DNA of 64,000 bases, from assembly GCA_025024175.1 (NCBI GenBank), contig QCXZ01000075.1:7626001-7690000 (forward strand), given 5' to 3'. This document shows positions 21,364 through 31,859 of this stretch, piece after piece (the first letter of the stretch is position 1; each line of letters starts with the position of its first letter). Source of the stretch: Rhyzopertha dominica (lineage: Eukaryota; Arthropoda; Insecta; Coleoptera; Bostrichidae). A program made the translations under genes and the position numbers. Below the pieces are notes generated by a model, which was not told the origin of the DNA, did no database searches, and saw nothing but the letters and a program-made list of their open reading frames with translations.

Positions 21364-21400
21364 AATTGAATTTTATAGTTTAACCGTAAATACAACATAC

Positions 21401-21889
21401 CTCATATCAAGGGTTAGAAATCCTAATCAAACCCCTCCACCTTCCACAGGTACTACGTCAAGACCGTATACAGGTAATCGGTACCTTAAAAGTATGAGCT
21501 GCTGCTGGTCCTTAACATTATNACAGTGTGCTGCTATAGAAACTTAAGTTATTGCTGGTCAAAGTAATGGACTATAATAACTGAGGTATGCATTTTGATT
21601 ATTAATATATTTTGCTAAGCCGCAAAGTATTATTTAGTATAACTTATTAGTATCAAACATGTGGTGTTTTCTATGTAATTTTACAGTTTAAAGGTACATT
21701 TGGTATACTTCCTCATTAGATAGGATAATCATTCTCTTTTTATTATAAAGTCTATGACTTAACGAAGGTTAGAAAAATTGGCTGCAGAAGACTGCAGATG
21801 ACAAACGTATGGTCATATTGAACAATAATTTTGTTAGTCGATCGTTGCATTTCGTTGTTGTAGGAACGATGAACACATCTATGGTGAAA
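21401..21889. other. Spacer between ISL2EU and Transib remnants
   Basis: No clear gene. It contains one unresolved base (21522) and a short Pro/Thr-rich open frame without recognisable features. Part may be the right end of the ISL2EU element. Confidence 0.3.
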
Positions 21890-22778
21890 ATTATTACTCG
21901 AAGGTAGCTTTATGGAATAATGAAAGATTAAAATTTACCGAATTTCGAAGAAAAATAAATTATTTGGAAAATTATTTACTTTCAAACTGTGGAACTACAG
22001 ATGACTACATAAAATATTTAAAACATAGATTTTCTCTGTTTAAATGGACATTAAAAGAAAAATGGGCAATGCTATAGAAAAGAAGAAGCTTTCTTGAAAA
22101 AAAGGGGTCTTGGTCGAACGGAACTTTTGAACTGCCTATAAAATTGTTGAAGACATTGCATATTTCTAGTCAACGTAGCAAGCGTCGAAAAACCATAGAA
22201 ATTCGCTCAACTGTAGAAGATTACATAATTTTTCATGCTGCACAAACAACTTTATGATCACAAGGAAAATGAGATGCGTCGAAGATCCTTAAAGAAATTA
22301 CAAATTCTCCTAGCCGAGGGCACGAATATAGAAAATCAGTCGACGAAAAAAGCAATATAGCTAACAGTGTCCCCTTGACACCACTAGAAGCTTTGACAAT
22401 GCTCGTAGAGGCTGATCTAACAAGACACTAATACGAGATCATCCGAAACACAAATAAAGTATTGCATCCACCGTATTACCTACGATTACAAGCAAAAAAA
22501 GAATGTTATCCACCAATGTTTACAGATGACGAGTACTTACGCGGAAAGTAGCTTACAAAGCCTTACTGATAATACTATTACGAGGCTATCAATTTTTTTG
22601 GAAGAAGTGTTATTGACTCTCAATGAAGAAGAATGAAATTATTTGAAAATTATTTGCAAATGGGGTTGCGATGGTTCCCAGCAAACAAAATGTACAAAAA
22701 TTTGATTATGAATAATTCAGATGCCAATTTGTTTTTGAGCTCATTTGTGCCACTTCCAGTAGTTGTGGAAAAATAACA
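21890..22778 (+). pseudogene. Transib (RAG1-like) transposase, decayed
   Basis: Plus-strand pieces across frames: NYLLSNCGTTDDYIKYLKHR, LFKWTLKEKWAMA, SVPLTPLEALTMLVEADLT then RHQYEIIRNTNKVLHPPYY and LRLQAKKECYPPMFTDDE, SLTDNTITRLSIFLEE, LKIICKWGCDGSQQTK, and SDANLFLSSFVPLPVV. The PLTPxEAL block, the Tyr/Pro-rich LQAKKxCYP block and KWGCDG are hallmarks of Transib transposases. The Asp in CDG corresponds to the first catalytic Asp of the RAG1/Transib family. At least five frameshifts or stops interrupt it. The C-terminal half, with the later acidic residues, is absent: the sequence stops where a Tc1 fragment begins. Confidence 0.7.
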
Positions 22779-23045
22779 ATCTCCCTTGCCATAGTTTCTG
22801 GATGACGGCTGGCCTCAATAATAATGTTCCGGTCCTAGGCTGGTGTTGTAACGCGTCCAGAACCTGTGTGCCTTTCAGCCACATCGCCTGTTTCTTGGTA
22901 CCTTCGCCAAAGTCTACAGATTACGCTCTTTGATGTGGCAAATGCAGCGCAACTTGAGCTTGAGCACAACCACGTAACATTGCATCCCTAGTCAAATGTC
23001 GAAGCTCCATATTCCAGTTTTATCAATGAACACGTTACTATTGCA
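22779..23045 (-). pseudogene. Tc1-like transposase N-terminal fragment
   Basis: The minus strand gives MELRHLTRDAMLRGCAQAQ in one frame and SKSVICRLWRRYQETGDVAE followed by RHTGSGRVTTPA, DRNIIIEASRHPETMA in another. This is the paired helix-turn-helix DNA-binding region of Tc1 transposases, including the GRPR-like spacer (here GSGR). The catalytic domain would lie leftward but is replaced by the Transib remnant. The right flank to about 23230 probably includes its 5' untranslated part and terminal repeat. Confidence 0.65.
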
Positions 23046-23881
23046 CTGAATACACCCTATCACATGTGTCAAACTTCAGTTCAAAACAAATGAAAACAAA
23101 ACCAGCCTGGCGCAGGAACCTACGATTTGACGACGAGGCATAAATACTGAAGTTAAGGTCAGAATTTTTGGTCCGAAATCGGTGGATTTTGGTTTATATC
23201 GATCCAGCTGATCAAAAACTTATTTGAGAAACCATTTACCCGCGCCAGGCATTAAATTTCCAGATGAAAAGATAATGAAGTGTATGTTCCTTAGACCATT
23301 TTGAGCAGTGTATTTGAAATCAATACTTTTCAAAGTTTGTTTGCTACCCAAGACACCTCACATTAAACGGACAGTAACCCTACATGTGTTACACTTCGGT
23401 GAAATCGCAACCTGAAACTCCGTTTCAAAGGGCTCGGCCGTTGAGATGCATATTCATAAAAATTAAAATTTGTGAACACTTCGCTGCCTTGAATTAAAGA
23501 AATTATAAATGCTAATCCTTTATAACTCCCATTTTAACAGCAATTTGTGAATATTAAGGCTAAAAGCGTGAAACAGGTGTAAAAGAAAACCTACTACATT
23601 TGCATGGGATTATAAGGGGTATAAAAACACCGGTTGGTGTTGTTTCTGAAGATACTTCTGTCTTAAGGGAAAGTTTGCTTTAATATCATANCTTTGGCAG
23701 CGCTGAAGCGTCCAACTGTTCAAGTACTTTTTTTGTCTAAATCAAATAGCATGNTTTAGAAGCCATTTTTAAGTTCTTTTGTTGTTATTTCTGTTCTTAT
23801 AGAAATCGCGTGAAGCTTGACAGATTCATATCGGCGCGATAATTTCTTTTCAATTCTCCTATCTCGATTTAGCTTCCATCT
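23046..23881. other. Noncoding stretch right of the Tc1 fragment
   Basis: No gene recognised. Unresolved bases lie at 23691 and 23753. Confidence 0.35.
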
Positions 23882-23983
23882 CTATGCTGTGTTGTCTGCG
23901 TTGGGACTATAGCCCTTCTTATGATGCTTTATTCGCCGAAACAGCTGTCCACAGACTTTTTTGACGCAGGCGACATGGCATAG
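23882..23983 (+). repeat. Hammerhead-bearing repeat family, copy E1
   Basis: A 102-bp unit with imperfect 19-base inverted ends (23882-23900 and 23965-23983, 15 of 19 matching, the differences mostly compatible with G-U pairing in RNA). Its centre holds a hammerhead-like arrangement: CTTATGA (G5 changed to T) at 23918-23924, then GAA at 23938-23940, a self-complementary ACAGCTGT forming a 4-bp loopless helix III, and C17 at 23949. Helix II is poor. It shares the start CTATGCTGT and end GGCATAG with the other copies. Confidence 0.65.
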
Positions 23984-24208
23984 TCGTAATTTTGTTATTA
24001 TACTTGAGAAATGCACTATTTGCAAAAATCGTCGCTGGGGACTTCTGTCGGTTTTTAGACGCACACAGCAAAATGGGCTACCGTTCAGATTAGTTCCCCA
24101 CAGAGAGGAGTAGATAATACCCTAAAACTACCACTAGATAGCAGAGATTATCGACGTCCTGACTCACGCATACACATAGCCTACCTTGGGGTATACAAGG
24201 GAAGCCCT
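23984..24208. other. Spacer between repeat copies E1 and E2
   Basis: Nothing recognised. The sequence upstream of E2 does not match that upstream of E1, so the pair looks like two insertions and not a full tandem dimer. Confidence 0.4.
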
Positions 24209-24301
24209 GTTATCTGCGTTGGGACTATAGCTTTGCTGATGAAGCTATATAAGCTAAAACAGATGTCCATAGATTGTTTTGACGCTTGCCACATGGCATA
24301 G
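24209..24301 (+). repeat. Hammerhead-bearing repeat family, copy E2
   Basis: It shares TCTGCGTTGGGACTATAG and the ending CATGGCATAG with E1 about 320 bp away in the same orientation. The centre, 24231-24272, is a near-complete hammerhead, annotated separately. The inverted ends are more eroded than in E1. Confidence 0.7.
24231..24272 (+). ncRNA. Hammerhead ribozyme motif, one core change
   Basis: Helix I is CTTTG (24231-24235) with CATAG (24268-24272), one T-T mismatch. The core CTGATGA (24236-24242) is exact. Helix II AGCT with AGCT closes a 5-base loop. The next three bases read AAA where GAA is needed, so G12 is changed to A. Helix III is ACA with TGT around two bases, and C17 is at 24267. 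G12 acts as the general base in catalysis, so activity is doubtful although the fold is well kept. Confidence 0.65.
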
Positions 24302-27300
24302 ACGAAAGCATATATATTTCGTTTGTTTGTCACTATGCTTAAACTTCTAATTCTTCTAATTTGGTTTTCAATCAAAATAACTGGCCCAAACAATAATGCA
24401 GCAGAAACATCAAAATATAAGTTGTTTTTTTTTTTAGAATAATATAAAGTTTGTGTTAGAGTATGTGAAGCGATTGGGATGGGTGGTGTTGAAAAAGGTA
24501 TCAATCGTTAATGAACCCGTTATTTTAGCTTACACGAACGAGATATCTACAAAAAGTTTGATAAGCTTATCGTTCTTAAATGTGATCATTATAAGTTGCA
24601 AACCATGATAAGAATTACAGGAGGAATCACTTGTTACCATAAGCTGAAGGCGTTGATGAAAATAATAAATAAAGAATAAGAATCTAGAGAGTCCTTTGTT
24701 ATATGTTACTAAATGGGAATTCCTTAAGCTTATCGTTAATCTGATGTTCGTTCACTGACGTTTTAATATACTTCACTTTTTTACTAAAACATGTTGATCA
24801 CTATTTGCCAACCTATAAAACACATATGCTATTACGCAAGCTTTTTGATTTCACAACTATAAGTATTATTTTTGCCAGGTATTCAATAGTCAATCACATT
24901 TAACAATGAAAGGAGGTAGCTCTACAAGTCATTAAAGCTCTAGCTGCTTCCCAGCTAAATTTTATATGAAAGAAATTGTTTTGAAGCAGATTCCATGCAC
25001 CTCAGCGAATATATGAAATGATGCAAGTTAGTAAGTTTATTTTCTAGTGCTCTATAAAAAAGTCACGTGCTATTTCGACAAAAAATGTCCAGTGAAGAAA
25101 AACAACCAAGTTATGTATCAACCAGCCAAATTAAAACCAGTCTGAAGTACCAAAACTTGTAATTAATTTTATTTTAAGTCCTTTATTTGACTTCTAATTT
25201 GTCATGGTGCAATCCTAAGACAGAAGAACGACATGGTCCTGCTATACAAAGAATGGAATAATCTGAATTAAATAGATTCAGAAAACATAACTGATAAATT
25301 TGCTAAAAGAAAAATAAGAGCTCAAATTTACACAGGAAAGCTTCTTTCTTTGTTTAGTAAGGTTACTTAGTTGAATACCGTGAATATTTTTGGCTGGTTT
25401 AAGTATCTCATTAAAATATGAGTACAATTGCAATCTTTACAAAAAACGTTAGTTGCTTTTATGATTTTTTTTGCTCTGGGGCCTTGAAATATGTACCGTC
25501 GGGGTCCTCCATTCGTCTTAGTCCGAACTGATTATACATCTTTTTTTCTATCATAGTCCGCTAAGTTGTAAGCTTTACGGATGTAGATGATTGTTGATCT
25601 CGGCGCACGACACTAATACATAACTCGAGAGAGGTTCGCCAGTATTTATCTGTTAAAGCATCTTCCCTGCAAGATCAACGAACTTGATCTTAAAAATGAG
25701 TTTAGAAGGACTCTAAACTGGGAACATTTTTGCCAAATAGGCACCACCACTTAATAGAGTTCCTTCTAAAATGTAGACGTTTATTTTAAATTAAAGAGTG
25801 ACAGACATGTTTGTGTGTATAAATCGCAGATGATTTGTCTGAATATTAATTCTAATAATACCATTAGGCGTTTAGGTTTACCTAGAAATGCAATTAGATA
25901 GATAAATAATAATAAGACAAATCTTATAGTATATTAGAAAAAGTGGGAGGTCTTCTAAAAATACACTGGGTAGTTATAAAATGAGTTTAGTTTAATATTA
26001 TTACTATTGTATTTTATTGTTTTGAACTGTAGCGTAAATAGAAAATGAGCTATGGAACAAAAAAACGGTAAAAATTGATTGGACCAAATGAGTTAAGCAA
26101 GGAGTTAATGCTGTTTATTATGATATTGTTCTGAAAAACAGATATTTTGGATATCTTCCAGTATGGTGTACAAATGGTTTACAATTTGCAAATTTATACC
26201 TAAGCAGAGAATTTTAAAGAAAAGCATAATTTCATACTAACCTTAATTTTTTCTTATCAGTATCTATAGTTTCTATGTTAAACGCATGTGCCAAAAGTGA
26301 AAAGTACCAGCATATTAGTGGCAATTCAAAAAATATACTCCTTTCTGGATTAAATAACACGAGCGAATATATTATGTCTCCGTTTGCTTTATTGGTGCAT
26401 GGAAATGATTATGCTTGCTCAGAAACGTAACTTTACATTAAAAAACTTAGAGACCCAGAAATTGCGGTCCAGATAGACATATTCCAATGTGCTCGTAGAC
26501 CCATATTTTATTACAGAATATGATACTATATGAAACAATAATAGACCCGTGTTTTTTTTATTTTTCGCAAAGCGCTTAGTCAATGCTCAAAAAAATTTAT
26601 AATGTTTAAAGTTTGAATCTGTGACGTCACCGTTCTCTGGTGCGCTTACTTCGTTGTAGCTGTGTGATGCCACGCGCATTTTATGATCCTAGCATGACAG
26701 GTTTCTAAAACTGAAATCGCAGGAGCGTTGCCATTTTATCGTTCAAACTCGCAACCGCAGCTATGATTTATAACAACCTGCACGCAAATGGATGTGTTAA
26801 ACGCGATGCGTTAGTCGTTTTTACTGTAAATATTTGTATTAAAGATTTTAACGTGTTCTCGCATTCTCAAAACCAAAACATTTTCAACGGTGACCAAATC
26901 AGACAAAGGCAAAGGCGCCAAACAGCAACGGGGCATCTAGCGCATCGGCGCAATAGCGGAATGCGTCACTGGGAGCGGTGACGAATCACGCGATGTTTGA
27001 ATTTGGCAGAGAACCCACACTAAAACACTACAAATATTTTTCCTCTTGCCAGTTTCCAAGTCCAGTACGTCAACAACCCCATTACCGTGCCAGTGTGTAA
27101 ACTTAAAAGGAATGTAAACGTTTTCTGTTTGATTGAGCGATATTTGCTGCACCGGCTAATATGACTGCCCTTGATTGTTCCAGCTGTGACCACTTACGGA
27201 TTTACCAAAGCAATTCGTTGTATGGCGGGTTATTACAAAAGCGGAACCAACAATGAGGCTAGTCATAGATTTCCAAGAAACAACAAGCCGCAAATTGAAA

Positions 27301-27819
27301 CTTCGGCAAATACTGAATTTAATAAATCACTGAAAAGCCGAGCCAGGGCGCAGCTTTTAATAATCAAAGAAGATTAATTAATCTATTCCTGTATCGGCGG
27401 CGGAGGCAGCAAGCAATAAACTGTAGTTTCCTGTTTTATTTTTCATGACATTATCAATGGCAGCTACCTCATAAAATGAGATTTTTAATTAATATCTTCG
27501 GGCGGCCGGCGCAATGGACTTTCCGGTGCAACAGGCCATGGCTTCATGCCAGGCTCCATCTATCAGCTTTCAATAAATCCCGACTAAAAACCAAAACATC
27601 CAACAGGGTGGTATTAAGGCGCCAGGTGAAAAATAGCGCTTCCACACGAGAGCTTTGTCCCAATATGGATACGTGAAGATCGGTATTTGGAAAGGATACA
27701 ATTGGAACAGGAATATAAGAAGACGTGTGCGTGTTATCTTCCTCAATTTACTGTCAATATATAAATTAATTAATAATTAATACACAAATGATGATAATTA
27801 ATAATATAGGTGGGAGATG
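24302..27819. other. Long stretch without recognised genes
   Basis: From 24302 to about 26600 the sequence is A+T-rich and featureless. From about 26640 to 27700 the G+C content rises and several short open frames appear on both strands (26763-26981, 27171-27377, 27476-27676), but none has a family motif, a good splice pair or codon bias I can defend. A degraded host gene or transposon is possible. Confidence 0.4.
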
Positions 27820-28239
27820 ATAACATAATATCTTTAGCCGATGGTAATGATTTACTAGTTAAGGCTGCTATTGGAAATAATCCTATAGGGATATGTGTTA
27901 AAGGTTAAAGAACGGTATATTGCAAACTTGATTATAGGAAGTTTAAACGGTAGTGAAAACAACGGATATTCAGTTGCGTTAGAGTTGCAAAAATCCAATA
28001 TTTTACCAATATGTAGGTTCATAAACGAATCTCTTACAAACTCTTACCAGAACACGTACCAACAGAAGAAAAATTGTTAATGTTAAGTGATGCTGCGCCA
28101 TACATATATGGTACGAGCAGGGCAATATTTAAAAATATTTTTCCAAATTCAATACATGCAATTTGTTTGGCACATGCTTTATATCGAGTATCTGAAGTAG
28201 TAAGGACAGCATTTCCAATTGCAGATACTCTTGTTTCAA

Positions 28240-28334
<95 letters not shown>

Positions 28335-28975
28335 TAATTTGAAAGCCCCAGAATATAAGAATATAAGGATCGTTTACCTAGTGTGCTTTTACCACCACAA
28401 CCTGTGCTTGCAAGGTGGATAAAGTGGTTAAACTGTGTAGATTTTTTAATACGTAGTTTTGAGGGAATTAAAGATGTAATTTGCAATTTCAACGTGGAGG
28501 GTACCAATGTGATAAAAAATGTGTTGATGTTTTCAAAAATCTAATACTGAACGCCACTTGGCACATATTCCAACCAATTTCGTTCATATAGCTTCATCAA
28601 TTACTACATTGGAACAACGAAATATTTCACTAGATCAGAGTATCGAAATAATTAATTCAGTTGATAATAAAATTAAACATGTTGGTAAAAATAATAAGAT
28701 CTACGAAAAATTTTGCTCCGTCTTGAAAACAATGAAGATTATCAAGAAATTGTTCAAATAAATAGTATAATCAAATCAAGGAATCTCTACGGTGATTATA
28801 ATTTAGGTTTAGAAACGTCTTTAATAAATAAATTTCAATTTGCTCCATTGACATCTTGTGAAGTGGAAGCACTTCTTCCGCCTACAAATTAATTAAGAAG
28901 GCAGTGTTTTAATTTAGACAACTTAGAAAAATACTTAGTAATATATTGTTTCAACAATAATAAATGTAATAATTA
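27820..28975 (+). pseudogene. hAT-like transposase split by a microsatellite
   Basis: Plus-strand pieces in order: KERYIANLIIGSLNGSENN, VALELQKSNILPICRFINES, MLSDAAPYIYGTSRAIFKNI, HAICLAHALYRVSEVVRTAF, then the repeat-encoded Ile run, LKAPEYKNIRI, LLPPQPVLARWI, FLIRSFEGIKDVICNFNVE, LAHIPTNFVHIASSITTLEQ, NEDYQEIVQINSIIKSRNLY, LTSCEVE and LEKYLVIYCFNNNK. Blocks such as SDAAPYM, CLAHGxHRVAE and the final TSCxVERSFS/dimerisation region characterise a hAT-type transposase group common in insects. Frameshifts, stops and the TAA expansion inactivate it. Terminal repeats were not found. Confidence 0.65.
28241..28334. repeat. TAA trinucleotide microsatellite inside the hAT remnant
   Basis: About 30 uninterrupted TAA units. 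In one frame it reads as a long Ile run. It lies between the codons for ADTLVSN and KAPEYK of the transposase, where related proteins have a short Lys/Val-rich link, so expansion probably followed loss of function. Confidence 0.95.
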
Positions 28976-29149
28976 ATAAATGTCTTATGATTGTAAGCAA
29001 TAATGAAACATTGTATTATTAATTTTAATTTTGTCATGTTGTATAATGTAGCTTTTACAATAAATAACGTAAAGTAAGAAATACTTCTTATCTCGTTGTT
29101 TTATAAGTGCATATAAATATATTTTAACAAAGGTTAAAAGTTAAGGAAA
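28976..29149. other. A+T-rich spacer between hAT and RTE-like LINE
   Basis: Nothing recognised. Confidence 0.35.
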
Positions 29150-30890
29150 TGGCGTTGCAGCCCTGGGGAGATTTTGAGAGAAAAATGGAGTTAGCAGAAG
29201 AAATCAAAAGTTGTTCTACAGACCGCTAAAAACTTCTACATGACCACATGAATGTAAGCAAAAACACCATATCTATAGAAGATAGTGCAGATGCAGATAC
29301 AGTACAGTTTATGGAGGAAGAATAAGAAGGCGAAAATTACATTAAAGACGAAGAGGTAACTGAAGCTATTAAGCAGCTAAAGAGAGGGAAATAGCCAGAC
29401 ACGGTGGAGTGGCACCAGAAATGCTGAGAAACATAGGAGATGCAGGCACCAAAATGCTAACAAAAATATGCAACATGGCCTTTGATACCAGTGCAATCCC
29501 TAACGGCTAGGAGATCGCCATAATAAATTCCAATCCATAAAAAAGGCGGCACCCGAGTATGTGAAAATTACANAGNTATAACACTATTAATTATAGCGTC
29601 TAAACTGTATGAAAGAGTGATTTAGAAAAGGATTAGATGGGAGGTGAAAATGCAACTAGCTGAGGGACAAAGTGGTTTTAGGAAAGGCCGAAGCGTACAG
29701 TACCACATCTTCACCATCAAACAAATGATACAAAAAACAAGAGTAAGCAAAACTTCAATATATATGACATATGACAGATTTGGAGAAGGCTTTCAATAGA
29801 GTCCCACAGGCTGAACTATGGAACACTCTGCAAAGAAGAGGCATAAATATAAAATTTCAGAAAGCTACGAAAAGTCTATATATATAATAAGAGCTATGTA
29901 AGGAAAGATAGAACAACAGTGTGCTACGACAGGGGGAGTCCTGAGTCCCTTATTCTTTATACTTGTCATAGACGAGCTAATAAGCTCTACAACATCAAGT
30001 TGCCATAAAGTAAACATAGGATACAATAAACTTCAGCCCGTTGGTGTATCAATGTGCGTCTTGGCAGGTGACTTAATGATCTGTGCCCCAAGTGAAACAA
30101 AACTGAAACAGAACTTGCGAATATGGGAAGAAGAATTGAGAAAGAAGAACATGAAGATAAATTCCAACAAAACAAAAATTATGGTAGTAGGAGAAGGAAC
30201 TGCAATCACACACTTACAAATAAACAATGAATAAATAGAGCAAGTATGTCTACTTGCTCGATAGATAAAGAAGGGAACATGGAATCTGAAGTTAACGAAA
30301 CAGTAAACAGCACGACAAACTGTCTCACAGCTTATGCAACACATTCCTTAACAAAGGAGAAGTTAGTACACTAACAAAGATGACGATCTACAAAACAATA
30401 TCCAGGCCAGTGCTCACATATGGAAGTGAAAGCTGGGTACCATCGAAGGCCATAAAAAGCAAAGTCCAGGCAGTTGTTACGAAAAATTTCAGGAGAGTAA
30501 AAGGGGTAACAATAAGAGATAAAATCAGAAATGAAAAGATCAGAGAAGACCTCGACATAGAGCCAGTTCTACACAGAATAGAAAACAAACAACTGAAATG
30601 GTTTGGACACCTAAACCGAATGAACAACAATCGACCAGTCAAGATAGTATGGGAGGCATGAGTACCATGCAAAATTCCACGAGGAAGACCAAGAAAAACA
30701 TGGCACTCGAATGTTGCAGCAATACTTACCAAGATAGGGACAACATGAGAAGTGGCAAAGATATTATCACTGAACAAAAATAAGTGGTCAAAGTTTGTGC
30801 ACGGTGGTGATGGAGAAACATAGGACAAAGACAAAACTTAAACTTCACACCCATAGGGTACAAAAAGGACTTGATTATATATTATATGTA
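29150..30890 (+). mobile_element. RTE-like LINE, 5'-truncated, decayed
   Basis: A LINE on the plus strand from just before the RT to its 3' end. The translation begins in the endonuclease-RT linker, passes the RT motifs and ends in a C-terminal region with the usual HLNRMNNNRPVK, GRPRKTWHSNV and KNKWSKFV blocks. A TATATTATATGTATG tail near 30875-30895 may be the 3' terminal repeat. Stops, frameshifts and two unresolved bases (29573, 29576) are present. Confidence 0.75.
29320..30830 (+). pseudogene. RTE-like LINE reverse transcriptase
   Basis: Pieces in order: VTEAIKQLKRGK, GGVAPEMLRNIGDAGTKML, IIPIHKKGGTRVCENY, LAEGQSGFRKGRSVQYHIFT, IKQMIQKTRV, a motif A region reading DLEKAFNRVPQAELWNTLQR, GVLSPLFFILVIDELI (motif B), and CVLAGDLMICAPSE at about 30055-30095. 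The last is motif C, where YADD is expected: the first catalytic Asp is lost (LAGD). Thumb and tail follow: IYKTISRPVLTYGSESWVPS, IEPVLHRIENKQLKWFGHLN. Many stops separate the pieces. The exact clade (RTE versus a close relative) is uncertain. Confidence 0.7.
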
Positions 30891-31090
30891 TGCATAATAT
30901 TATGTGTTTAGTGTATATTTTGACTGTTCTAAGTGCGTTATTGCATGCGTATTTTGTGTTTTTAAGTGCATATTTACCGAGCTCTAGTGATGAATAATTC
31001 AGCTGCAAATGCGCCTGATGGCGTTGAACAGCGTTACATGTAGTTTAACTTTGACTTATATCTGTCTTTTTAACCTACAATTTGAATATG
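30891..31090. other. Noncoding spacer
   Basis: Nothing recognised. Confidence 0.3.
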
Positions 31091-31162
31091 GCTTTGATTG
31101 TGTAGTGGTATCAAATTTCACTAGCAATCAAAAGGTCCCGGGTTTGATTCCCAGTCAAAACT
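31091..31162 (+). repeat. tRNA-like sequence (tRNA pseudogene or SINE head)
   Basis: An A-box (TGTGTAGTGGTATCA) and a B-box (GGTTTGATTCC) are spaced as in a tRNA. A 7-bp acceptor stem forms between GCTTTGA (31091-31097) and TCAAAAC (31155-31161) with one mismatch. The T-arm stem CCGGG with CCCAG has one mismatch, and an anticodon-like arm has TAGCA in its loop. Overall it resembles tRNA-Val. No CCA is encoded and the D-arm is poor, so a decayed tRNA or the 5' head of a SINE is more likely than a working gene. It lies about 200 bp downstream of the RTE-like LINE. Confidence 0.45.
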
Positions 31163-31859
31163 GTCAATACCTTTTCATGGCCGTCTATCTCAATAACTTT
31201 CTCTTTATTCATTATTCCTCAGAAAGTTCACGTAATCGCCCACCACACCTTTCAGCATGTTTTCTCCGAACCAATTTCAGCCTAAACTAAAACAAAACTG
31301 ACCAAATAGATTCACAAACCATACACTCCAATGCAGAAATATTCAACAGCCAGAAGTAAATTTTTTGTGAGGTTAACTTCTTTGGCAGCTTCACCTGCTA
31401 CTTTGATGGGAATTGAAAATAACCAGATTTAAAAATACCGCTCTTGACGTCTTAAATTCTGTTCAATAACTAAACAGATGAATTTATGTTATGTTCTATT
31501 TTCTTACAGTTCTGGAGAAAGTTATTACGGTATGTGTATAATCAGCTTAAATAATATTGGCGATCCAAGTTAGTCTTGCATAAAACAACCCAATCCTAAA
31601 AGTACATTATTTGAACATTCCTAAAACCCCCGAAAGCTGCTGTCCAACTCAGTTGTCAAAGCGAAGTAACGAAGGGAAGCTGCCACCTGCTCAAAGGCAG
31701 ACAAAAGAATTCAGTCCTGCAGCAATCCACGTCAAATAAAGCCCAAACGAACTGCCGAAGTTCCCTCANTCATATATTTAAAACAAAGGTTCTTATTCGA
31801 TGCAAATCCNTTCACTTTATTGTGTAGGAATATTGAAAAGGGTTTCCTTTATTCGACAG
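31163..31859. other. Noncoding stretch
   Basis: Nothing recognised. Unresolved bases occur at 31770 and 31810. If the tRNA-like block heads a SINE, its body would lie at the left end. Confidence 0.3.

Larger units (their letters stand above)
19460..21400. mobile_element. ISL2EU-type DNA transposon with two convergent genes
   Basis: A YqaJ-family nuclease gene runs rightward (to about 20280) and a DDE transposase runs leftward (about 21363 to 20410), so their 3' ends face each other. This pairing is the layout described for eukaryotic ISL2EU (IS4EU) transposons. Both genes are broken. Terminal inverted repeats could not be defined by eye, so the outer limits are approximate. Unresolved bases at 19690, 19711 and 20713 add uncertainty. 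Confidence 0.65.

Noticed and set aside
28034..28507. Long open frames on both strands containing runs of isoleucine
   Set aside because: They are translations of the TAA microsatellite joined to hAT remnants, not separate genes.
30388..30834. 148-codon minus-strand frame over the RTE-like LINE
   Set aside because: Antisense shadow of the LINE C-terminal region, with no independent motif.
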